Assembly: GCF_000378445.1 (NCBI RefSeq)
Contig: NZ_KB899772.1
Location: forward strand, 1 to 11,134
From: Deinococcus aquatilis DSM 23025
GTDB lineage: Bacteria > Deinococcota > Deinococci > Deinococcales > Deinococcaceae
Direction of reading: 5' to 3'
Length of the DNA stretch: 11,134 nt
The translations under genes and the position numbers were made by a program. The notes under the pieces were generated by a model. That model did not search any database, was not told the origin of the DNA, and saw only the letters and a program-made list of their open reading frames with translations. Below, piece after piece: positions 6,204-11,134 of this stretch; the first letter of the stretch is position 1; every line of letters begins with the position of its first letter.

Positions 6204-6904
6204 AGAGCAGCTGGGCCGATCTGGTCGACGGCGACGCCGTCCCGCAGGACGAGGGCACCTTCGGGCAGGGCGCGTCCGGTCACGGCACGGCCGTGGCGGG
6301 CCTGGCGCTGCTGGTGGCCCCCGGCGTCAAGCTGATGCCGGTGCGCGTGCTGGACGCGGGCGGCCTGGGTGACGCCAGCGCGGTCGCGGGCGGCATCGTC
6401 TGGGCCGCCGACCACGGCGCGGACGTGATCAACATCTCGCTCGGATCAGATCAACTGGTCGAAGCGGTCACCCAAGCCGTCGCCTACGCCAACAGCCTCG
6501 GAGCCGTAGTGGTGGCCGCCGCCGGCAACGCGGGACGAGAGGGCCTGGACTTCCCGGCCGCGCAGTTCGGGGGCAGCGACCTGAACCTTGCGGTGGGCAG
6601 CCACGGCGCGCTGGGCCTCAAAAGCGCGTTCTCACAGTACGGCGGCCTGAGCCTGATGGCCCCTGGTGAAGGGCTGATGGCCCCCGCCCCGCAAAGCCGC
6701 GTGGCCGCCTGGAGCGGCACCTCCATGGCCGCGCCGGTGGCCGCTGGCGCGGCCGCCCTGGCCCTGGCTCAGGGGCGCACCCCGCAGGCCGCCGTCAGCC
6801 GCCTGCAGGCCACCGCCCGGAACGCCGATGCCCAGAACGTCCTGTATGCCGGCAAGCTGGGGGCCGGAACGCTGGACCTGAACCGCCTGACCCAGCCGGA
6901 ATAG
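6204..6904 (+). pseudogene. S8-family serine protease (subtilase), N-terminally truncated
   Basis: From about 6206 (SSWADLVDGDAVPQ) the frame is a subtilase. The catalytic His is in GASGHGTAVAG (codon at 6281), followed by GIVWAADHGADVINISLGS, the oxyanion Asn in AAAGNAG (codon at 6527), and the catalytic Ser in WSGTSMAAPVAAGAAAL (codon at 6722). The gene ends with a normal tail at a TAG at 6902-6904. The Asp of the Asp-His-Ser triad and everything before it, including any signal peptide and propeptide, are missing. The ATGs further left (6017 onward) are antisense to GH18 and are not its start. Family members are secreted endopeptidases. The fragment has the same very GC-rich codon use as the next gene and 33 nt separates them, so both probably belong to the host backbone. 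As it stands it cannot be an active protease. Confidence 0.86.
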
Positions 6905-6937
6905 GGCCGACCTCTTTCCTTCTCCGGGGACCTGCCG

Positions 6938-9502
6938 ATGATCACTGTTTCCACCGACCCGCGCGCGAGCGCCCAGCGCCTGCTTGCCAGCGACCCCGCC
7001 CAGAGCCTGGAACTGGCCCAGCAGGCCCTGGCCCAACCCGGTCCCGGTGGGCCGGGCCTGCTGCCGGAGCTGCACCTGATCGCCGCCGAGGCCGCCTGGC
7101 GGCTGGGGCAGCGCGGCATGAGCGCCGAGCATCTGGAGCAGGTCGTTCCCTGCGCGCCGCTCCAGGCGCGCATTCACCTGCTGCACGCCCAGCACGCGCT
7201 GCAGGCCGGGCACCTTGCCGAAGCTGCGCTGGCCGCCCAGTCCTCGGTGCAGGCGGCCTGCACCGGACGCCAACACGCCGAGGAGGGCGACGCGCTGAGC
7301 CTGCTCGCGCAGATTCAGCACCGCAGCGGGGAGGGCGCAGCGGCCCTGAGAACGGCCGTCCGGCTGACCGAATTGCGGCGCACCCTCGGCGACATCGACG
7401 CCTGGATCCGGGCGCTGTGCAACAAGACCGTGCTGCTCACCAGCCTCGGCCGGCTGAGCGAGGCGCTGACCACCCTGCGCGGCGCCCAGGACCTGCTGCC
7501 GCAGTGCCAGCAGCCTGGCCCCAGCGCCCTGATGGTGTACGCCAATCTCGGCCTGCTGCATGAGCAGACCGGGCAGTTCGGCGAAGCGTACGCGCAGTTT
7601 CTGCGCGCCCGCGAGGTGGCCGGGCGAACCGGCAACGCGTACGCGGAAGCGGCCATGGGCCTGAATGCCGGAGACATGGCGCGCCAGCATGGGCAGCTGG
7701 ACGAGGCGGCCACGCTGCTCGAAGGCGCCCTGAGCGCCGCGCGGCTGCTGGATGACGCGGGACTGCAGGCCGCTGCGCTGCACAGCCTCGGCCTGCTGCA
7801 AGCCGCGCGCGGCCAGTTGACGGAGGCCGAAACCACCCTGGGACAGGCGGGCGAGGCCGCCCAGCGCAGCGGCGACCTCAACACCCAGCTTGAAGTGCTG
7901 CTCGCCCGCGCTGAAACCCGCCTGCGCGGCGAATCGGCGCAGGGCGCCGAGCCTGAACTGCGTCGGGCACTGCAGCTGGCGCAGGACACGCAGCGGCCCC
8001 GCGAAGAGCTGCGGGCCCATGAGATGCTCGCGCAGCTGCTCGAAGACCCCGATCCGCGCCAGGCCAACCACCACCTCAAGCACGCCGCGCGGCTGTGCAC
8101 CCTGCTGCGCGACGCCTCACTTGCTCAGCAGGCCCGCGACCTGACCACCGAGGCCGAACTCAGCGGCATGCGGCGCGAGATCGCGCATGAACGCGCCCTG
8201 CGCCTGGCCAGCGAGCAGGCCGTCACCCGGGCGCTGGCCGACGTAGAACGCGAGCGCTTTTATGACGCGCTGACCGGGCTGCCCAACCGGGTGCTCGGCT
8301 ACGTGCTGCTGACCCGCGCGGCGGCCCAGACCCACGGCGACCGGGGCGGCGTCAGCCTCGCAGTGCTGAACCTGCTGCGCTTCAAGCAGGTCAACGACGC
8401 GCTGGGACCGTCCGGCGGCGACGATCTGCTGCGTGAGGTGTCCGCGCGCCTGATGGCCGCCATGAAGCCCGGCGAGGTGCTGGCCCGCTCCACCAACGAC
8501 GAGTTCATGCTGATCTTGCTCGGCCAGACCGAGGCCGAGCGCGAGGCGCGCGCCCGCCACCTGCTGGACACCCTGCAGGCCAACTTCACGGTGCAGGGCC
8601 TGTCACTCCACGTGCAGGCCAACCTCGGGCTGGCCCACCATCCCAGTGACGGCCAGACCAGCGACCAGCTGCACCGCGCCGCCCACTTCGCGCTCAGCGA
8701 GGGCCGCGGGCAACCGCACAGCGTCCACCGCTTCAGCGGCCACGCCGGTGACCGCCAAGCCGGCCTGCAGTTCGAGGCGCTGCTCGCCACCGCGCTGGAA
8801 CGCGGCGAATTCGAGCTGCACTACCAGCCGATCATCGAGGCGGCCAGCGGCCAGGTCCGCAGCGCCGAGGCCCTACTGCGCTGGAACAGTCCCGACCTCG
8901 GGCCGCAGTCGCCCGCCCAGTTTATTCCCGCCCAGGCCCCCACCGGGATGATCATCCCGGTGGGGGCCTGGGCGCTGCACGAGGCCTGCCGGACCGCGGC
9001 GACCTGGCCGGACGTGCGGGTGGCCGTTAACCTCAGCGCCCGGCAGTTTCAGCAGGGCGACCTGCTGGGCACCGTCCGCTCCGCGCTGCGCGCCAGTGGG
9101 CTGGCCCCCGAACGGTTGGAACTCGAGATCACCGAAAGCCTGATGATTCAGTCGCCCACCCGCGTCACCGAAACGCTGCTGGCCCTGCGCGCGCTCGGCG
9201 TGCACGTCATGCTCGATGATTTCGGCACCGGATACTCCAGCCTGAGCGTGCTGGGCAGCCTGCCGGTCTCAGGCCTGAAGATTGACCGCTCATTTGTCAG
9301 TGCCCTGGAGCGCGGCCAAAACGCCGGTGCCCAGGCCATGATCCGCAGCATCGTCCAGCTCAGTCAGGCGCTGGGGCTCGACCTGGTGGCCGAGGGCGTC
9401 GAATACCTCGAGGAGCGGGAGCTGCTGCGCGGCTTGGGCGTCGCCCACCTGCAGGGCTTCTTGTTCGCCCGGCCCACCGCTGGCTGGCACCCGGAACCCT
9501 GA
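6938..9502 (+). CDS. TPR-repeat protein with degenerate GGDEF and intact EAL domain (predicted c-di-GMP phosphodiesterase)
   Basis: This 854-residue cytoplasmic protein has no signal peptide or membrane segment. Residues about 1-405 are Ala/Leu/Gln-rich helical repeats of TPR type (for example LMVYANLGLLHEQTGQFGEAYAQF), a likely protein-interaction sensor. A coiled-coil-like linker (about 412-440) leads to a GGDEF domain starting at LTGLPNR (about 443). Its active-site motif is S-T-N-D-E-F (518-523) in place of GGDEF, so diguanylate cyclase activity is unlikely. The EAL domain keeps its metal and catalytic residues: E644 (EALLRW), N698 (VNLSARQF), E730 (LEITES), D760/D761 (DDFGTG), K781 (KIDRSF), E819 (AEGVE) and Q839 (QGF). 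It should hydrolyse c-di-GMP to pGpG, perhaps with the GGDEF domain as a GTP-binding regulator. ATG 6938 follows a GGGGA motif at 8-12 nt. A truncated subtilase lies just upstream, so its original promoter may have been lost. Confidence 0.93.
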   Translation: MITVSTDPRASAQRLLASDPAQSLELAQQALAQPGPGGPGLLPELHLIAAEAAWRLGQRGMSAEHLEQVVPCAPLQARIHLLHAQHALQAGHLAEAALAAQSSVQAACTGRQHAEEGDALSLLAQIQHRSGEGAAALRTAVRLTELRRTLGDIDAWIRALCNKTVLLTSLGRLSEALTTLRGAQDLLPQCQQPGPSALMVYANLGLLHEQTGQFGEAYAQFLRAREVAGRTGNAYAEAAMGLNAGDMARQHGQLDEAATLLEGALSAARLLDDAGLQAAALHSLGLLQAARGQLTEAETTLGQAGEAAQRSGDLNTQLEVLLARAETRLRGESAQGAEPELRRALQLAQDTQRPREELRAHEMLAQLLEDPDPRQANHHLKHAARLCTLLRDASLAQQARDLTTEAELSGMRREIAHERALRLASEQAVTRALADVERERFYDALTGLPNRVLGYVLLTRAAAQTHGDRGGVSLAVLNLLRFKQVNDALGPSGGDDLLREVSARLMAAMKPGEVLARSTNDEFMLILLGQTEAEREARARHLLDTLQANFTVQGLSLHVQANLGLAHHPSDGQTSDQLHRAAHFALSEGRGQPHSVHRFSGHAGDRQAGLQFEALLATALERGEFELHYQPIIEAASGQVRSAEALLRWNSPDLGPQSPAQFIPAQAPTGMIIPVGAWALHEACRTAATWPDVRVAVNLSARQFQQGDLLGTVRSALRASGLAPERLELEITESLMIQSPTRVTETLLALRALGVHVMLDDFGTGYSSLSVLGSLPVSGLKIDRSFVSALERGQNAGAQAMIRSIVQLSQALGLDLVAEGVEYLEERELLRGLGVAHLQGFLFARPTAGWHPEP

Positions 9503-9503
9503 A

Positions 9504-9535
9504 CACCCGGCGCGCCCGTTGGGCACGCCCGGGTG
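9504..9535 (+). terminator. GC-rich hairpin after the EAL gene, probable terminator
   Basis: CACCCGG-CGCGCCC pairs with GGGC-acGCCCGGGTG around a GTT loop, with one bulge and one mismatch-like pair. It begins two bases after the stop codon. No T tract follows, so it may be a weak or Rho-assisted terminator, or an mRNA 3'-end stabiliser. Confidence 0.55.
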
Positions 9536-9575
9536 AACCGCCACGGCATGACCTCCCCTACTTCTCTGCTACCCG

Positions 9576-9686
9576 GGTTGTGTTGCCTTAATCGGTCTGG
9601 AGTAGGCTGACCTGCCGTGACCGAGCCGAAACCTGATCGCCACCGATTCCCAATCGCCATCATCCAGCACGCCGTCTGGCTGTACC
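9576..9686 (+). mobile_element. 5' end of an IS6-family element (terminal repeat plus transposase start), truncated
   Basis: The stretch begins with the terminal repeat GGTTGTGTTGCCTTAA (9576-9591). A GTG start at 9617 follows, and the peptide MTEPKPDRHRFPIAIIQHAVWLY closely matches the start of the neighbouring complete element's transposase (MAEPRPDRHRFPMTIIQHAVWLY). The DNA is also similar over the whole 111 bp, with several substitutions, so this is a related but distinct copy. Similarity stops exactly at 9686, where the terminal repeat of the next element starts. Translation would run on into that element and end at a TGA at 9737-9739. The remaining part of the copy is not found on the other side of the intact element. 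Confidence 0.85.
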
Positions 9687-10494
9687 GGTTGTGTTGCCTT
9701 AATTCGAGGTTGGATGTGGGGAGGGCAGGGGTGGCCTGAAATTCAGTCTATCCCTGCCGTGACGGCTGACCAGGTCTGGAACGCTTGTTTCTGATTTTTT
9801 CTTCTGGTCGAGGCGGAAACGCTGGTGCGGGAATGATGGTGAAGGTTCGTGATACGGGCGTGTAAACCCAGGAATTCTTGAGCGCGTTTCCGCCGCCCCA
9901 CCCCCTGCTAACTTCGCTCCTGTCGCCGAGTGGATCGGTGTTCTTGCAAGGTCACGTTGTTGCACCGAACCGTGGAGATCACCTGTTGGTGATCAACGTC
10001 AGCCAAGCTCGGAAGCTCCCGGATGGCTGCTCCGTAACTTCGAAGCTGATCGGTGTGAATGACCTCTGGGACGTCATATTCACCCAACAGTTTGGTCAGG
10101 AAGGTTTTCGCGGCATCGGTATCCCGGTGCCGCCCAAGCAGGATGTCAAGCACAAAGCCGTACTCTTCTACCGCCCGCCACAACCTATGCCGGACACCAT
10201 TCACCGTCGTGCAGACCTCATCCAAATACCACCTCGAACCCCGCCAGGGTTCCCGGGAACGCAGTTCTTCCGCGAACAGGGAACTGAATTTGATGCACCA
10301 TTCACGGAGGGTCTCGTGGCTCACTTCTATGCCACGCCCGTGCAGCAATTCTTGGACATCGCGGTAACTGAGCGGAAAGCGGTGGTACAACCACACGGCG
10401 TGCTGAATGATGGTCATTGGGAATCGGTGGCGATCAGGTCTCGGCTCGGCCACGGCGGGTCAGCCTATCCCAACCTAGTTAAGGCAACACAACC
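9687..10494 (-). mobile_element. Full-length IS6-family insertion sequence (808 bp)
   Basis: The element is bounded by perfect 16-bp inverted repeats, GGTTGTGTTGCCTTAA at 9687-9702 and TTAAGGCAACACAACC at 10479-10494. It contains one transposase frame on the minus strand that spans nearly its whole length. The size and layout are typical of IS6/IS26-type elements, which transpose by forming cointegrates. The flanking octamers (GCTGTACC on the left, ATTTAAAG on the right) differ, so no target-site duplication is present. Confidence 0.9.
9743..10453 (-). pseudogene. IS6-family transposase interrupted by an amber codon
   Basis: The frame starts at GTG 10453-10451 and reads the typical IS6 order: an N-terminal HTH region (RFPLSYRDVQELLHGRGIEVSHETLREW, about residues 25-52), then DDE residues D78 (WYLDEV), D135 (IHTDQLRSYG) and E179 (RRQER). 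At codon 182 there is TAG (9910-9908). The same frame then continues with family sequence (KRAQEFLGLHARITNLHHHSRTS) to a TGA at 9745-9743, giving 236 codons in all, the normal length. A single base change explains the stop. The truncated 181-residue product keeps all three catalytic residues but lacks the last helix region and about 54 residues. It may be inactive, or made at a low level by read-through. Its closest relatives in the window are the fragments at 9576-9686 and 3761-4084. Confidence 0.85.
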
Positions 10495-10668
10495 ATTTAA
10501 AGTCCCTCAAAGTCCAAATTATAGGCAGCCCGTAGGGCTTGCGGGTGCAGTCGTGAGACCCAGTCAGCTCGGCCCTGAAGGGCGAGGCTGGTCATTGCTC
10601 CATTTTAGCCGGTAGCAAACAGCCTCACCCGCTATTGGCTCAGTACCCGACACTTTTTGAGGGGTTGA
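10495..10668. other. Non-coding spacer with two small hairpins before the IS4 transposase
   Basis: No gene is seen. AGCCC-GTA-GGGCT (10527-10539) and CTCG-G-CCC-TGAA-GGG-CGAG (10568-10586, one bulged G) are compact GC-rich stem-loops. GAGGGG at 10659-10664 resembles a ribosome binding site but is followed by a TTG that leads to a stop after five codons. Part of this stretch is probably the 5' end of the IS4-family element; I could not define its terminal repeat. Confidence 0.4.
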
Positions 10669-10713
10669 AATCTCTCGTTTAATCCGTCAGAACAGAGCGC
10701 GTCTCCCGTCACG

Positions 10714-11134
10714 CTGACCCAACTGTCTCGCTGCTTTTGTGCCCACTTTCCGGAGTACCGCAAAAACCAAGTGGAGCTGCTTTCTCTCGTTGTCCTGGCG
10801 CTGCTTCAGGCCAAGGACGTCCGGCATGCGGAGCTGGCCGAGCGCTTCCCAGGAAGCGCTCAGACGTCTTCGGTCATTCGCCGAATTGAGCGGTTCTTCA
10901 ACCGCCATCCCCTGTGCCCGGCTGATGTCGCAGTGGTTGTCTTGAAGCTGCTTCCGGAGGCCCGGAAGCGAGAATTCATCCTTGACCGCACCAACTGGAA
11001 GCTGGGACAGTCGGACGTGAACGCGCTGATGCTGGCCGTCCTGTGGCGTGGTGTGGCGATTCCACTGCTCTTCGAGCTGCTGCCCCATGGGGGCAGCAGC
11101 AGCACCGAGATCCGGCTGACCCTCATGAGTGATG
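10714..11134 (+). CDS. IS4-family transposase, N-terminal part, running off the window end
   Basis: The plus frame reads LTQLSRCFCAHFPEYRKNQVELL, LALLQAKDVRHAELAERFPG, IRRIERFF, then FILDRTNWKLGQSDVNALMLAV and HGGSSSTEIRLTLMSD to the edge. The LDRTNWKLG block is the first catalytic Asp region of IS4-family DDE transposases, and the following Gly/Ser-rich stretch matches the usual KKGNSNTxER-like segment. The frame is open from 10669, but no in-frame ATG, GTG or TTG occurs before GTG 10771, which lies inside conserved sequence. The true start is therefore either CTG 10714, another weak start, or lost by mutation. I set the feature at CTG 10714 only for convenience. The rest of the DDE domain is beyond the window, so integrity cannot be judged. 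It would mobilise its own element only. Confidence 0.82.
   Translation, partial: MTQLSRCFCAHFPEYRKNQVELLSLVVLALLQAKDVRHAELAERFPGSAQTSSVIRRIERFFNRHPLCPADVAVVVLKLLPEARKREFILDRTNWKLGQSDVNALMLAVLWRGVAIPLLFELLPHGGSSSTEIRLTLMSD

Noticed and set aside
6017..6205. Upstream extension of the subtilase open frame to an ATG at 6017
   Set aside because: This part is antisense to conserved GH18 sequence including the DxxDxDxE motif, and it has no subtilase or signal-peptide features.
6632..8083. Long minus-strand open frame (483 codons) across the subtilase end and the TPR region
   Set aside because: It is antisense to two well-supported coding regions. Its Gln/Gly/Arg-rich, motif-free translation is what the complement of very GC-rich coding DNA produces.
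9878..10615. Plus-strand open frame of 245 codons
   Set aside because: It is antisense to the IS6 transposase and crosses the element's right terminal repeat; the opposite strand has clear DDE transposase homology.
10568..10620. Y-RNA-like or other structured RNA upstream of the IS4 transposase
   Set aside because: Only a short bulged hairpin and a loose GGCTGGTC resemblance are present; there is no Ro/Rsr gene nearby and no complementary lower stem.
1..11134. CRISPR array, toxin-antitoxin pair, retron or phage-defence operon
   Set aside because: No regularly spaced repeats, no reverse transcriptase, no paired small toxin/antitoxin genes and no nuclease or helicase effector signatures were found on either strand.

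Overview
The window reads as an accessory, IS-rich stretch from a high-GC bacterium. A Deinococcus-type genome is my best guess, based on IS families I remember from that genus and on a TPR/GGDEF/EAL signalling protein beside a subtilase; no marker gene confirms it. Two compositions meet near 6.2 kb. The left part is mixed and visibly less GC-rich. From about 6.2 to 9.54 kb the sequence is very GC-rich, with strong third-position G/C, and looks like host chromosome.

Layout, left to right. (1) 1-224: 3' end of an IS3-family transposase. (2) 288-723: decayed, multiply frameshifted IS110-family transposase remnant on the minus strand, followed by a structured non-coding stretch (724-900) where such elements keep their non-coding end. 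(3) 3188-977, minus strand: the one intact accessory operon, with a small membrane protein, a TetR repressor and an FAD monooxygenase joined by 4-bp stop/start overlaps. It is preceded by a promoter with two copies of a palindrome, TGAACNNGTTCA, which is a convincing operator pair. (4) 3240-3660: no gene, but a tRNA 3'-end-like fragment directly followed by a clean hairpin terminator. (5) about 3761-4084: C-terminal fragment of an IS6-family transposase. (6) 5302-4207, minus strand: lactonase-type beta-propeller gene broken by a frameshift and an amber codon. (7) about 6203-5311, minus strand: GH18 glycosidase lacking its N-terminus. (8) about 6204-6904, plus strand: S8 subtilase lacking its N-terminus. 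Genes 7 and 8 are joined 5'-to-5' at an 18-bp direct repeat. (9) 6938-9502: intact 854-residue TPR / degenerate GGDEF / EAL protein, then a hairpin. (10) 9576-9686: 5' end of one IS6-family copy, cut exactly where the next begins. (11) 9687-10494: full-length IS6-family element with perfect 16-bp terminal repeats and an amber codon in its transposase. (12) from about 10.67 kb to the window end: N-terminal part of an IS4-family transposase with no normal start codon.

The only functional circuits supported are the self-regulated TetR/monooxygenase operon (probably small-molecule oxidation or detoxification, substrate unknown) and the c-di-GMP protein, predicted to be a phosphodiesterase because its EAL residues are intact while its GGDEF motif is not. 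The rest records insertion, deletion and decay. I see no convincing unknown defence or multi-gene system. The most useful leads are the paired operator, the GH18/S8 junction, the nested IS6 copies, the tRNA-end relic, and the structured region next to the IS110 remnant.
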